From assembly GCA_021838785.1 (NCBI GenBank), contig JAKCCV010000001.1, positions 62,001 through 126,000 of the forward strand: 64,000 bases of DNA. The letters run 5' to 3'. Below, in pieces: positions 53,000 to 62,375 of the stretch. The first letter of the stretch is position 1. The number at the start of each line of letters is the position of its first letter. The stretch is from Acidobacteriota bacterium (GTDB lineage Bacteria; Acidobacteriota; Terriglobia; UBA7540). Under the pieces are notes generated by a model, which did not search any database, had not been told where the DNA came from, and saw only the letters and a program-made list of their open reading frames with translations. The position numbers and the translations under genes were made by a program.

Positions 53000-54028
53000 A
53001 TGAGCGTATCCAAAAAGTACACCGTCGTGGTGGCTGGCATGGGCAAGCGCGGCAACCATCACGCCGACGCCTTTGTGAAAAACGGCCGCTTTGAGATTGT
53101 CGGCCTTTGCGACATTGACCGCGCGCGGTTGGACGCCGCTGCCAAGAAATTCGGCGTCTCGGAGACTAGCGCGGACGCCGCCTCGCTGGTCAAGAAAACC
53201 CGGCCGGACGTCTTCTGCTTTTGCACGCTTCCCGACCTTCGCCTGCCGCTGATTCGCGCTGGCGTCGAAGCGGGCGCCCGGTTAATCGCTTACGAAAAGC
53301 CCACCGCGCTTTCGACGAACGAGGCCCTCGACATCATGCATCTGGTCCGCAAGGCGGGCGTCAAAACGGTCGTCAGCCATCAGCATCGCTACGGCGCGCA
53401 CTATAAGAAGGTCAAGGAAATCGTCGCCAGCGGCGCGCTGGGCCGCGTCCATACCGTCTATGGCACGGCCACCGGTTGGATGATGCACATGATGACGCAC
53501 CTGATTGATTATATTCGTTGGTTTAACAATTACGCCGAAGCCGAGTGGGTCGTCGGCCAGGCGCACGGAAAGTCGAAGCTCGCGGATAATCATCCTTCCC
53601 CCGATTACGTCGCCGGCCTCATCCAATTTTCCAACGGTGTGCGGGGCATCGTCGAATCAGGCGACGGCGCGCCGGACGTCCCCGAAGTGGAATACTGGTG
53701 GCGCAAGTGTCGAATCGGCGCGCAGGGCACGGAAGGCTTTGCCGAGGTTCTAACCGGAGGCGGCTGGCGCGCCGTCACGCGCGACGGCGTGCTCTCCGGC
53801 CCGGGCGGCATGGATTATGAGCACGACATGGGGCCTTACGTCCAGGAAATGGTGGATTGGCTGGATGATGAATCCAAGGTTCATCCTTGCAACGGTGAGA
53901 GCGCCTACAAGGACCTCGAAATCATGATGGCCATTTGCCGTTCGGCGGTTCAGCGCGGAAAAGTGAAGCTGCCCCTCGGCCCCGGTGAGCCGGAACTTGA
54001 AGCCCTAGCCAAATCGCTCCCCGGCTAG
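53000..54028 (+). CDS. Gfo/Idh/MocA-family oxidoreductase
   Basis: A 342-residue NAD(P)-dependent enzyme. The Rossmann loop is VVVAGMGKRGNHHADAF, and the diagnostic EKPTALSTNEA motif carries the catalytic lysine. The C-terminal alpha/beta domain contains TGWMMHMMTHLIDYIRWF. The ATG follows GCGAGGAACC. The family oxidises or reduces sugars and inositols; linkage to a DegT aminotransferase suggests a sugar modification route. Confidence 0.9.
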   Translation: MSVSKKYTVVVAGMGKRGNHHADAFVKNGRFEIVGLCDIDRARLDAAAKKFGVSETSADAASLVKKTRPDVFCFCTLPDLRLPLIRAGVEAGARLIAYEKPTALSTNEALDIMHLVRKAGVKTVVSHQHRYGAHYKKVKEIVASGALGRVHTVYGTATGWMMHMMTHLIDYIRWFNNYAEAEWVVGQAHGKSKLADNHPSPDYVAGLIQFSNGVRGIVESGDGAPDVPEVEYWWRKCRIGAQGTEGFAEVLTGGGWRAVTRDGVLSGPGGMDYEHDMGPYVQEMVDWLDDESKVHPCNGESAYKDLEIMMAICRSAVQRGKVKLPLGPGEPELEALAKSLPG

Positions 54029-54202
54029 CCGACAAATCGCTCTGCTGTGGGGGTTGGTGCGGGGGGCCCGCCGAGCGGTCCTGCTGTTGAGACCTGTAGC
54101 TCTCCCGGGCGTGAGCAGCGGGAAGTGCGAAGGCAGGGGGCTGAGCGTTACCGGTGGCAAATCTGCCTCGACCCAGGTAGCGTATTCTTTCCCAAGGTGG
54201 AC

Positions 54203-54208
54203 TATAAT
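54203..54208 (+). promoter_or_regulatory. Candidate -10 element before the SDH-protease pair
   Basis: A perfect TATAAT about 60 bp before the ATG at 54271. No good -35 is seen at the expected distance. Confidence 0.3.
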
Positions 54209-54270
54209 AGTCAGAGATGTCGCCGCACGGCACCGGCAAGCAGTGGGGCCGACCGATGAGGAGCTTAGAT

Positions 54271-54465
54271 ATGCCACTCTCAATCCCTGACCTTCAGAAC
54301 GAGGCCGAGGTGCGCGAGTATTTTGCTCGACTGGAGAGGGACCACCCCGAGTTGATTGAGGCCATGAACGTGATGAACATCTCGTACCGCCAGTATTTGG
54401 AGGCGCTGTTGGCCCTCAGCGCCCAGACGTCTTTCTCGACCGGCTCCGCACTCCTCACGCTCTGA
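54271..54465 (+). CDS. Small acidic protein upstream of the SDH-type protease
   Basis: A 64-residue protein. The ATG at 54271 follows GAGGAGCTTAGAT, so upstream ATGs are rejected. It is helical and acidic (LQNEAEVREYFARLERDHPELIEAMNVMNISYRQYLEALLAL). It ends 1 bp before the protease gene begins, so the two should be coexpressed. No family recognised. Confidence 0.6.
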   Translation: MPLSIPDLQNEAEVREYFARLERDHPELIEAMNVMNISYRQYLEALLALSAQTSFSTGSALLTL

Positions 54466-54466
54466 T

Positions 54467-55492
54467 ATGCCGAAAGCGACTTGGAACCGCATCCTTGATG
54501 AGTTGACGCTTGCTGTTTTGCAAGACCAGCAGGCCCCACCGCAGCCCGGACAGCCCGGGCATGCGGACCGATATCGGCGACTCAAAACCGCTGCCGTCGA
54601 ACAGGTTACGAAGCGCCCCCTGGTCATCTATGCGAGCGCTTGCACGTCCCCGGGAAAACCCGTCCCGCCGGAATGGCTGATGATCGACTTCAGCGACAAA
54701 ATCGGGTTCAAGACCGTCATTGACAACATCGAGCCCCCGAATCTGGACGTCTTGATCCACAGCCCTGGCGGGATTGCGGACGCGGCGGAATCCATCGTTC
54801 ACCAGCTGCGGGCGAGGTTCACAAGTGTCCGCTTCATAATCCCTTCGTTCGCGAAAAGCGCGGCGACAATGCTCGTGATGTCTGGGGACGAGATTCTTAT
54901 GGACAGGGATGCAGAGCTCGGGCCTATTGACCCGCAAATGCGGACTCAGAACGGATTTTCGCCAGCCGAAGCCATCCTGGAGCAATTCAGGAAGGCCCAG
55001 GAGGAGTTGAAGGAAGATCCATCCAAGATCCAAAGCTGGTTGCCAATCCTCGCGCCGTTAGGCCCCTCCTTGCTGATTGACTCTCAGCACGCAATCAATT
55101 TGTCGAAGGAGATGGTCACACAGTGGACGCGAACTTACATGTTCGCCGGCGACCCTGAAGCCGAGAACAAGTCCAGGGAAATCTCGAGGTACTTGTCGGA
55201 CCATTCGGCCTTCAAGTCCCACGCACGAGCGGTGAAGATTGCCGACCTCCTGTCAAGAGGCGTCAAGGTGGCGGACACGAGGTCCGACCCCGCGCTATAC
55301 AAGGCCGTGGATGAGCTCTACTGCTGCCTCGACGTTCTCTTTGCGAACTCCCCAGTTTACAAACTATTTGAAAACAGCAAAGGAGATGCGTTGATCCGTC
55401 AGGCACCGTCTCCAATACCGCCTTCGCCCGTCTTACGGGGCGCCCAACTGCCTTTACCGACGCCCCCCAGCCCTACGCCACCCAACCCATAG
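54467..55492 (+). CDS. Clp-fold serine protease, SDH/PF01972-like
   Basis: A 341-residue cytoplasmic protein of the serine dehydrogenase proteinase family, which shares the ClpP/SppA crotonase fold. The oxyanion region is LDVLIHSPGGIADAAESIVHQL. The probable nucleophile serine is in PSFAKSAATMLVMSGDEILMD, followed by AELGPIDPQM. The C-terminus is a Pro-rich tail of ~30 residues. The small gene before it may be its substrate or regulator. Its codon use looks less GC-biased than the flanking sugar-metabolism genes, which may mean acquisition. Confidence 0.82.
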   Translation: MPKATWNRILDELTLAVLQDQQAPPQPGQPGHADRYRRLKTAAVEQVTKRPLVIYASACTSPGKPVPPEWLMIDFSDKIGFKTVIDNIEPPNLDVLIHSPGGIADAAESIVHQLRARFTSVRFIIPSFAKSAATMLVMSGDEILMDRDAELGPIDPQMRTQNGFSPAEAILEQFRKAQEELKEDPSKIQSWLPILAPLGPSLLIDSQHAINLSKEMVTQWTRTYMFAGDPEAENKSREISRYLSDHSAFKSHARAVKIADLLSRGVKVADTRSDPALYKAVDELYCCLDVLFANSPVYKLFENSKGDALIRQAPSPIPPSPVLRGAQLPLPTPPSPTPPNP

Positions 55493-55719
55493 GCGACTCG
55501 CCGGCGCCTTCCAGTCCGCCCTCCACGCGTGGGGCCAAGATTGCGGTGGGGACGATCCCTACGCGTTTTGATCGGCTGCGCCGAAGTGAGCGCGGCCCAT
55601 CCGTGCGCAGTAAGGTCAGGGCAGAGGGCAGGCGGCGCGGGTCTGCAAATCGTGTGCATCGGAGCTTCCCGTTCCAGGGTTGGCCTAAGTCACCCACGGG
55701 TAAGGTACAATGACCTGCT

Positions 55720-56754
55720 ATGTCGCGGATGATGGATGAAATCTTGGAGCAGCCGCGCGTGCTCGAACGCGCCTTGCGGGCGGAGCGCGACCATGCCCGC
55801 GACTTCAAGCAGTTTTGCGCTCGCCAGAATTTCCAATTGATTGTTCTGGTGGCGCGGGGCACCTCCGATAACGCCGCCCTTTTTGGTCGCTACCTCATGG
55901 AAATCACGACGGGCATTCCCGTCTCGCTCGCCGCCCCTTCCGTCCACACGCTTTATCACGCCCGACTCAACCTTCGCCGGGCGCTAGTGATTGGCATTTC
56001 GCAGTCGGGCGAAGGCACGGACATTAACCTGGTGCTTCAAGCGGCGCGCCGCCAGGGCGCCTGCACGGTCGGCATCACCAACGAGCGGCATTCGGCGATG
56101 GCGCGCTTGGTGGATGAGGTGTTCTTGGCGCGCGCCGGACGCCAGCGTTCCGTCGCCGCCACCAAGACCTACACCGGCCAACTCCTGATGCTCTACCTTT
56201 TGGCTTCCACGTTGGGGCCCAAAGTCACGCTGGAGGCGGTCAGCGAGATTCCCGGTCACGTGCGCCAGGCGCTGCGCCTCGAACCCGAAATCCGCGAACT
56301 CGTGGAGCGCTATCGTTACATGCGTGAGTGCGCGGTCGTGGCGCGCGGGCTCAACTACGCCAATGCCTTCGAGCTGTCGCTGAAATTGATGGAAACCTGT
56401 TACGTGGTCGCAGAGCGTTTTTCCGCCGCCGACTTTCTCCACGGGCCTATCGCCCTGGTGGAGCGCGATTTCCCGATGATCCTCTTCATGCCGCCCGGCA
56501 AAGCGTTTGCGGAAATGAAGCGCTTGGCCACGCGCCTCCGCAAGCTGCGCGCGGAAACCCTGGCCATCTCCTCGGCGGAAGCCAAGCTTCCGCCCGTCAC
56601 CCGCGCCCTCCGCATTCCGGCCGTCATCCCGGAACTTTACAGCCCCATTCCCTACATCGTTCCGGGCCAGCTTTTGGCCGCCTTGCTCGCCGAGGCCAAA
56701 GGCATTGACCCTGATCGCCCGCGCTCGCTCAAAATCGTCACCCGCACCCGTTGA
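55720..56754 (+). CDS. SIS-domain sugar isomerase (GlmS isomerase-like)
   Basis: A 344-residue protein with two SIS domains, equal to the isomerase half of glucosamine 6-phosphate synthase without the glutaminase part. Seen are IVLVARGTSDNAALFGRYLMEI, the sugar-phosphate loop VIGISQSGEGTDINLVL, SVAATKTYTGQL and FELSLKLMETCYVVAERFSAADFLHGPIAL. It could isomerise or deaminate phosphosugars. The start is the ATG at 55720 or 55732. Confidence 0.88.
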   Translation: MSRMMDEILEQPRVLERALRAERDHARDFKQFCARQNFQLIVLVARGTSDNAALFGRYLMEITTGIPVSLAAPSVHTLYHARLNLRRALVIGISQSGEGTDINLVLQAARRQGACTVGITNERHSAMARLVDEVFLARAGRQRSVAATKTYTGQLLMLYLLASTLGPKVTLEAVSEIPGHVRQALRLEPEIRELVERYRYMRECAVVARGLNYANAFELSLKLMETCYVVAERFSAADFLHGPIALVERDFPMILFMPPGKAFAEMKRLATRLRKLRAETLAISSAEAKLPPVTRALRIPAVIPELYSPIPYIVPGQLLAALLAEAKGIDPDRPRSLKIVTRTR

Positions 56755-56824
56755 AAAGGGCTGCGACGGCCCTTTGCTCTCTTCGAGGAGGCGTGCCGCC
56801 GCGCCAACGCGCGGAGGGATGACG

Positions 56825-57097
56825 TTACGAGGAGCGGAGTTGCAGTTCCTTGCCCGGCTTGAAGCGCACGGCCTTGCCCGGCTGGATCTTGACCACTTGG
56901 CCCGTGCGCGGATTTCTTCCCACGCCTGTCTTGCGCGCTTTGACGTTGAACACTCCGAAGCCTCGCAGCTCGATCCGTTCGCCACGCCCCAGCGCCTTCT
57001 TCATCGAATCGAAAATGGTCTCGACGGCGATTTCGGCTTTGACCTTGGAAAGCCCGGTCCGCCTGACGACTTCGTTCACCAGATCCAGCTTAATCAC
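56825..57097 (-). CDS. HU/IHF-family DNA-binding protein
   Basis: A 90-residue histone-like protein. The N-terminal helices (DLVNEVVRRTGLSKVKAEIAVETIFDSMKKAL) form the dimer body. The beta arm has GRNPRTGQVVKIQPGKAVRFKPGK, with the proline that intercalates in DNA. IELRGFGVFNVKARKTG is typical of IHF-alpha and HU alike. It bends DNA and might assist integrases. It is divergent from dcd. Confidence 0.93.
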   Translation of the reverse strand: MIKLDLVNEVVRRTGLSKVKAEIAVETIFDSMKKALGRGERIELRGFGVFNVKARKTGVGRNPRTGQVVKIQPGKAVRFKPGKELQLRSS

Positions 57098-57244
57098 CCT
57101 ATCCTCCTCGAATGGCTGGACTTCATCGTAAAGACCGCTTTAGTGATTGTCAAGTTTGGCGCGCTCGACTATCATTCATCGGGTCCTTAAGCGACCCCAT
57201 CAAGCCGCGGCCTTGCCCGCGCTTCTCTATTTGAGGTTGAGCCC

Positions 57245-57799
57245 ATGTCGGTTAAAAGTGATCGTTGGATTCGTCGCATGGTGAAAGAGCACGACATGAT
57301 CCATCCCTTCGCGGAAAGCCAAGTTCGGGAAGGCGTCATTTCCTACGGCCTTTCCTCTTACGGTTACGATCTGCGCGTGGCCGATGAGTTCAAAATCTTC
57401 ACCAACGTCAACAGCACCATTGTGGACCCCAAGCATTTCGATGCGCGCTCCTTCGTCGAATTTCGCGGGCCGGTTTGCATCGTCCCGCCCAATTCCTTCG
57501 CCTTGGCGCGTTCGGTCGAGTATTTCAAAATTCCCCGCAACGTCCTGACGATTTGCGTTGGGAAATCCACTTACGCCCGATGCGGCATCATTGTCAATGT
57601 GACGCCGCTCGAGCCGGAATGGGAAGGCTACGTGACGCTCGAAATCTCCAACACCACGCCATTGCCGGCCCGTGTCTATTCGAACGAGGGTTTGTGCCAG
57701 ATTGTCTTTTTCGATTCGGACGAAATTTGCGAGACTTCTTACAAGGACAAAAAAGGGAAATATCAAGCCCAGCAAGGCATCGTGTTGCCGCGCATTTGA
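57245..57799 (+). CDS. dcd: dCTP deaminase
   Basis: A 184-residue enzyme that deaminates dCTP to dUTP for thymidylate synthesis. Diagnostic stretches are [17 protein letters not shown], the active-site segment [22 protein letters not shown] with the catalytic Glu, and [12 protein letters not shown]. The C-terminal tail ([19 protein letters not shown]) closes the site. Length matches the family. Confidence 0.95.
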   Translation: MSVKSDRWIRRMVKEHDMIHPFAESQVREGVISYGLSSYGYDLRVADEFKIFTNVNSTIVDPKHFDARSFVEFRGPVCIVPPNSFALARSVEYFKIPRNVLTICVGKSTYARCGIIVNVTPLEPEWEGYVTLEISNTTPLPARVYSNEGLCQIVFFDSDEICETSYKDKKGKYQAQQGIVLPRI

Positions 57800-57810
57800 C
57801 GCCTGGCCTG

Positions 57811-59139
57811 GTGGGCGTTGCGGCGCTGCTGTTCGGCATTACCCTGGGCCCTCGGGCGTCGGCGGCTCCGCGGCTCGTCGCGCCTGCGCGGTCCAGCGCC
57901 ACCTCGAGGCCCTCCCTCTCGGTCGCGCGCTCTCCAACTTCGCCGCCGGTGCCGCTCCTGGGATATACGCTCACGCCCGCGCAGCGGGCGCGCGCGCTCG
58001 CTTATGCGCACGCTCAATACCGCGATTACTTTCTCGCCGTGGCCTTGGCCCTCGCCGTCTATTTCCTTTTCTGGGTGCTTCAGGTGGGTGCGGTCCTGCG
58101 GCGATGGGCGCGGCAAATCTCCTCTCGGTTCTTTGTGCAGTGCCTCATCGTCACGCCGCTTTTGCTCGGCGCCGCCGCCCTCGTGGAATGGCCGCTCGAT
58201 TACCATTCCAGTTTCGTGCTCGGCCATCGGTTCGGTCTCTCGACGGAAAGCTTCGGGGCTTGGCTCGCCGACTGGGGCAAAAGCCTGGCCTTGGAGCTTA
58301 TCGCCGCCAGCTTCCTCGTCTGGATGTTCTATCTTTTGGTCGGGCGCAGTCCGCGCCGTGGTTGGTTCTATTTTTGGTGTCTGACCCTGCCGCTCGGGCT
58401 ATGCATCGCGCTGGTTGAGCCTTACGTCATTGAGCCGCTCTTCTTCAAGTTCACGCCACTCGAGCAAAAGCATCCAGTGCTGGTCGAGCGCATCGAGCAG
58501 ATGCTCCATCACGCCGGCCTGCGCATCCCCCCGTCGCGTATTTTTGAAATGGACGCCAGCGCCAAAACCCGCGAACTCAATGCTTATGTTTCCGGCTTCG
58601 GCCCGTCCAAGCGCGTGGTCGTTTGGAACACCACCCTCCACGCCCTCAGCACCGATGAGGTGTTGGAGGTGCTGGGCCACGAAACCGGCCATTACGTTCT
58701 GCACCATATCGTCAAGGAATTCATTTGGGATGAATTGGTGGCGTTGGCCTTTTTCTGGCTGGGATTTCGCGTCTTTGAGTGGACGCTCGCCCGCTGGGGT
58801 CCACAAACGGGACTCGAAGGAACCGGCGATGTCGCCTCGCTCCCCTTGATTTTACTGATACTGACGCTTTTGGTGTTTTTCTCCGACCCGGTGGTCAACG
58901 CCATTTCCCGCCATTACGAACATCAAGCCGATAAATTCGCGCTGCAAGTCACGGAAGGCGTGGTGCCCAACCCCAACGCCGCCGAAGCCCAGGCGTTTCA
59001 AGTTCTCGGCGAGCGCGACCTGAGCGACCCGGACCCGAGCCCCTTCATCCGCTTCTGGCTCTATTCTCATCCGCCCATCGCCGACCGAATCCGATTTGCG
59101 GAAACTTATCGGCCCGCGTCAACCGCGCCCTCACGCTAA
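57811..59139 (+). CDS. M48-family membrane metalloprotease (Ste24/HtpX-like)
   Basis: A 442-residue protein from the GTG at 57811, 11 bp after dcd; the frame opens earlier but overlaps dcd. A signal-like segment (VGVAALLFGITLGPRASAA) and several membrane spans precede the catalytic motif H290-E-T-G-H294 (VLGHETGHYVLHHIVKEF). The third zinc ligand is E370 in YEHQADKFAL. Segments VEPYVIEPLFFKFTPLEQ and DASAKTRELNAYVSGFG match CAAX protease-type M48A enzymes. It probably degrades damaged membrane proteins. Confidence 0.9.
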   Translation: MGVAALLFGITLGPRASAAPRLVAPARSSATSRPSLSVARSPTSPPVPLLGYTLTPAQRARALAYAHAQYRDYFLAVALALAVYFLFWVLQVGAVLRRWARQISSRFFVQCLIVTPLLLGAAALVEWPLDYHSSFVLGHRFGLSTESFGAWLADWGKSLALELIAASFLVWMFYLLVGRSPRRGWFYFWCLTLPLGLCIALVEPYVIEPLFFKFTPLEQKHPVLVERIEQMLHHAGLRIPPSRIFEMDASAKTRELNAYVSGFGPSKRVVVWNTTLHALSTDEVLEVLGHETGHYVLHHIVKEFIWDELVALAFFWLGFRVFEWTLARWGPQTGLEGTGDVASLPLILLILTLLVFFSDPVVNAISRHYEHQADKFALQVTEGVVPNPNAAEAQAFQVLGERDLSDPDPSPFIRFWLYSHPPIADRIRFAETYRPASTAPSR

Positions 59140-59349
59140 ATGGCTACCCTCCGACTGCCCTGAGTTGTAAGGAGGGTGAATCATTCCGCGCCCTCCGCCC
59201 TCCCAAAGCCCTTGGCGGTCTTTGCGCCTTGGCGTGAAGCAGGCTTTGGTGGTGCATCGAACTTCGGTCTCGGGACACTACATCGTTGCTGCGCAACTTC
59301 GCTCGACCGGCGGCGGCCCTGCGCCCCAAGTCTGACCACCCGGGCTCGC

Positions 59350-60651
59350 TTAGGAAGCCACCTGCTGAAGAGTCTCGAAGAATTGCGGAAAGGAAATTTT
59401 GACCGAATCGGATTCGCTCAGCACCGTTGGGCCTTCGGCAATCAGTCCCGCGACGGCGAAGGCCATCGCAATGCGGTGGTCGCCGAAAGTGTTAATGGAG
59501 GCGCCGCGCAATTTTTGTCGGCCGGCCACGCGCAAGCCGTCGGGAAATTCTTCCACCTCGGCGCCCAGGCGACGCAGATTCTCGGCCACGGCGGCCAGTC
59601 GGTCGCTTTCCTTAACGCGCAATTCCTCCGCGCCGTGGAAGCTCAGCCCCGACTCGGTTTGCGTTCCGAGCACGGCCAGCACCGGCAACTCATCAATCAA
59701 CCCCGGCACCGTCTCGCGCGGAATCTCGCCGCCGCGAAGCGTGCTCGATTCCACCCGGACGTCCCCGATGAGCTCGCCCTGCAGCATTTCCATATTCACT
59801 ACCTTCACCCGCCCGCCCATGTCCGTCACCCACTGGAGCATGGCGGTTCGCGTCGGATTCAGCCCCACATTTTCCAGCACCAACTCCGACCCCGGCACCA
59901 TCAACGCCGCGGCGATAAAGAAAGCGGCGGAGGAGATGTCACCCGGAACATAAAGTTTCTGCCCGCGCAGCCGCGCCGGCCCTTCCAGGCGAATCGTCCC
60001 ACCGTGACGCCCGATGGTGGCGCCCATCCATTCCAGAGCAATTTCCGTGTGGTCGCGGGTTTGGGCGGGTTCGCTCACCTCCGTCGCGCCTTCCGCGAAA
60101 ACCCCGGCCAGCAGCACGGCCGTTTTCACCTGCGCGCTCGCCACCGGCATTTCGTAGTGAATCGGAGAAAGCTTGGCGCCTTCAATCTCGACCGGCGGCA
60201 GCCCGCCCGGTTGCAAGTGAACCTTGGCCCCCATGCGGATGAGCGGCTCGGCAATGCGCTTCATCGGTCGGCGGGAGAGCGACCGATCCCCCACCAACCT
60301 CGACCGAAACGGTTGCGCCGCCAGGATGCCCGAAAGCATCCGCATGGTTGAGCCGGAATTGCCCGCATCAAGGTCTCTTGTCGGCGCGCGCCATCCCTCC
60401 AAACCCACTCCTTCAATCGAGACCGCGCTCCCCTGCCGACGGCAATTCACCCCCAACCGCTCCAGGCAATTGAGCGTGGATTGGCAATCCTCCGCCGTCG
60501 AATAAAAGTGAATTTCGCTTGGGCCTTCCGCCAGCGCCGCCAGCATCGCGTAGCGGTGGGAGATGGATTTATCCCCCGGAAAGCGCGCCCGCCCTTGCAG
60601 TCGTTTGACCGGTTCGATTTTTTTTGCGCTGCCCTGACTTAAAAAACTCAC
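59350..60651 (-). CDS. aroA: 3-phosphoshikimate 1-carboxyvinyltransferase (EPSP synthase)
   Basis: A 433-residue enzyme of the shikimate pathway that joins PEP and shikimate 3-phosphate. The GTG at 60651 follows TCAAGGAGCAGG and is preferred to a TTG at 60735. Active-site segments are FPGDKSISHRYAMLAALAEG, LDAGNSGSTMRMLSGILA (the motif region that also contacts PEP), VASAQVKTAVLLAG, EELRVKESDRLAAVAENL and GDHRIAMAFAVAG. Length and motif order fit the family. Confidence 0.95.
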   Translation of the reverse strand: MSFLSQGSAKKIEPVKRLQGRARFPGDKSISHRYAMLAALAEGPSEIHFYSTAEDCQSTLNCLERLGVNCRRQGSAVSIEGVGLEGWRAPTRDLDAGNSGSTMRMLSGILAAQPFRSRLVGDRSLSRRPMKRIAEPLIRMGAKVHLQPGGLPPVEIEGAKLSPIHYEMPVASAQVKTAVLLAGVFAEGATEVSEPAQTRDHTEIALEWMGATIGRHGGTIRLEGPARLRGQKLYVPGDISSAAFFIAAALMVPGSELVLENVGLNPTRTAMLQWVTDMGGRVKVVNMEMLQGELIGDVRVESSTLRGGEIPRETVPGLIDELPVLAVLGTQTESGLSFHGAEELRVKESDRLAAVAENLRRLGAEVEEFPDGLRVAGRQKLRGASINTFGDHRIAMAFAVAGLIAEGPTVLSESDSVKISFPQFFETLQQVAS

Positions 60652-60816
60652 CCTGCTCCTTGATGGCTCCGTCCTGTGGCAACCTCCGCCGCGCTTGAAC
60701 GTCCCGCTGAAGAATTCACATTCTTCCCCCGCCAACTCCGCCGCGAGCGTTCTTCCTACTTTACTATAACTGCCCTATCGTCATCTCGCCGAGCGTGTTA
60801 TATTCGGCGTGTTGGC

Positions 60817-60890
60817 GGGCCTGTAGCTCAGGTGGATAGAGCATCTGCCTTCTAAGCAGAGGGTCGGGAGTTCGAGTCTCCCCAGGCCCG
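60817..60890 (+). tRNA. tRNA-Arg(TCT)
   Basis: The acceptor GGGCCTG pairs with CAGGCCC. The D arm contains AGCTCAGGTGGATAGAGC and the anticodon arm TCTGC-CTTCTAA-GCAGA gives anticodon TCT. The T arm is GGGAG-TTCGAGT-CTCCC. The 3' CCA is not encoded (CAG follows the discriminator). Hairpin repeats begin 7 bp after the gene. Confidence 0.95.
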
Positions 60891-60897
60891 CAGTCGG

Positions 60898-61133
60898 TAG
60901 CGATGAGGTGCGCGTTTTCTGCGTGCCTTGTAGCGATGAGGTGCGCGTTTTCTGCGCTCCTCAGCGGCTCTTCCTTTTCCCGATGTGCGCGCCTTGTAGC
61001 GATGAGGTGCGCGTCTTTTGCGCTCCTCAGCGGCTCTTCCTCAAACGCCGCAAAGGAAGCCAAACGCGGCCACCTTTGCGCTACCCCGGTCCGGTAGCGC
61101 TGAGGTGCGCGTTTTCTGCGCTCCTCAGCGGCT
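60898..61133. repeat. Hairpin repeat cluster left of the GH76 gene
   Basis: Four copies of a ~45-bp repeat begin at 60898, 60931, 60997 and 61095, starting TAGCGATGAGGTGCGC or TAGCGCTGAGGTGCGC. Three continue to GCGCTCCTCAGCGGCTC; the first is truncated. Each complete copy can fold, because TGAGG-T-GCGC pairs with GCGC-T-CCTCA around a short loop. No gene is supported here. Confidence 0.85.
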
Positions 61134-61179
61134 CTTTTCGTTCGTGTGCCCACGCGAGGTCTGCCGAGGCGTCTTCGTT

Positions 61180-62313
61180 TCAGGGTTGCGCGCCCACCTC
61201 ATCGGCGGCCAAAAAGCAATCCACGGCCGAGGTTTGCGCCGCCGCCGCGCCTTCTGACGGTGAGCTAAACGGCCCCGACCACACCACCCCGAACTGGTGG
61301 TTTGGCCCCTGATCGTTATTCCAGATGCTCTGGGCGTTGGTGGCGAGAAAGCTTCCATAGGACGATTGCGGCTGCGCGGCATTTAGAATCGCCAAGTTGC
61401 GGACAAAGATGCCCTTGAACTGCACGCCGTCGGCCCCGCAATTCGGCTCGCACGCATCGTGCAGGATGCCATTCGAGTCCGTCAGGTGGGTGATGGCCGC
61501 CTGCGCAATCATCTGCGCCCGTCCCAGCAAGGTGGAATGCCCTGTCAGTTGAGAGAGCGCCGCCAAACCGCCCAAAATCACGCCCTGATTGTAGCTCCAC
61601 ACCGTCTGTCCGTTGTTCTGGCAACTGGAAGGATTCGTGCTGCTGATGCTCAGCCCGTCGTTAATCAAATTCTGCGCATTGATCATGCCGGATTGGGAGA
61701 ACCATTGCCATTCTTCCTGCGCCCAATTGAGGTCGGCGGTTTTGGCGCTCGGATCGCTGACCCGCAGCGCCAAGTTGGCCGCCACATCGAGAAACAACTC
61801 ATTGGCAATCGCATTTTTATACGTGTGCGTTTTGTTCCACCAAATCCCGCCGCCGCAGGTGCTCGTATCCCAACCCGTCGTCATGTCGGAAAAGATGTCC
61901 TCCGCCATGGTGAGATAGCTCGCGTTGCCCGTCACGTCGTAAGCTTCAATCCATGCGAGCGCCCACCATCCTTCGTCGTCATAATAATTGTTCAGGAAGC
62001 CGCCGCTCTCATTGCGCGTAAAAGTGTTGGAAATCACCGGGAAATACTCCGTTGAACCGCTCAATTTCGAATATTCTCCGAGCACCGTGATGGAATTGGC
62101 CGCGTTCCACCAACCCGTCGTCTGCCACAGGCCGGTCGTCGAGTCGTACCACGTTTGCAGTTGCTGGATGCCCAACGCTGCCGCTTGGAGATATCCCGGC
62201 ATGGTCGGCGGCGGGCTCGGCAACGCCGGCGATGCGCCTGAACCTCCGCCACATGAGCTGAGCGCCAGCACCGCGCCCGCCAGCATCACCCATTTACCCA
62301 TCGAGGCTCGCAT
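61180..62313 (-). CDS. Glycoside hydrolase family 76-like lipoprotein
   Basis: A 377-residue exported enzyme. The ATG at 62313 follows AAGGAGGGACC; the upstream frame runs through repeats and is rejected. The lipobox LSSC puts the lipid on C21. The (alpha/alpha)6 barrel domain has the paired catalytic aspartates D112-D113 (NNYYDDEGWWALAWIEAYDVTG), plus GGGIWWNKTHTYKNAIANELFLDVAANLAL and VWSYNQGVILGGLAALSQLTG. Family members cut alpha-1,6-mannan or act as transglycosidases. Flanked on both sides by the hairpin repeats. Confidence 0.88.
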   Translation of the reverse strand: MRASMGKWVMLAGAVLALSSCGGGSGASPALPSPPPTMPGYLQAAALGIQQLQTWYDSTTGLWQTTGWWNAANSITVLGEYSKLSGSTEYFPVISNTFTRNESGGFLNNYYDDEGWWALAWIEAYDVTGNASYLTMAEDIFSDMTTGWDTSTCGGGIWWNKTHTYKNAIANELFLDVAANLALRVSDPSAKTADLNWAQEEWQWFSQSGMINAQNLINDGLSISSTNPSSCQNNGQTVWSYNQGVILGGLAALSQLTGHSTLLGRAQMIAQAAITHLTDSNGILHDACEPNCGADGVQFKGIFVRNLAILNAAQPQSSYGSFLATNAQSIWNNDQGPNHQFGVVWSGPFSSPSEGAAAAQTSAVDCFLAADEVGAQP

Positions 62314-62375
62314 GGTCCCTCCTTGACCCTCCCATTTTAAGAGAAACCCCGCCTCCCGCGCATAAGAATCATCGG

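Noticed and set aside
59176-60351. A 391-codon plus-strand frame opposite aroA
   Set aside because: Almost entirely antisense to aroA, whose motifs are unambiguous.
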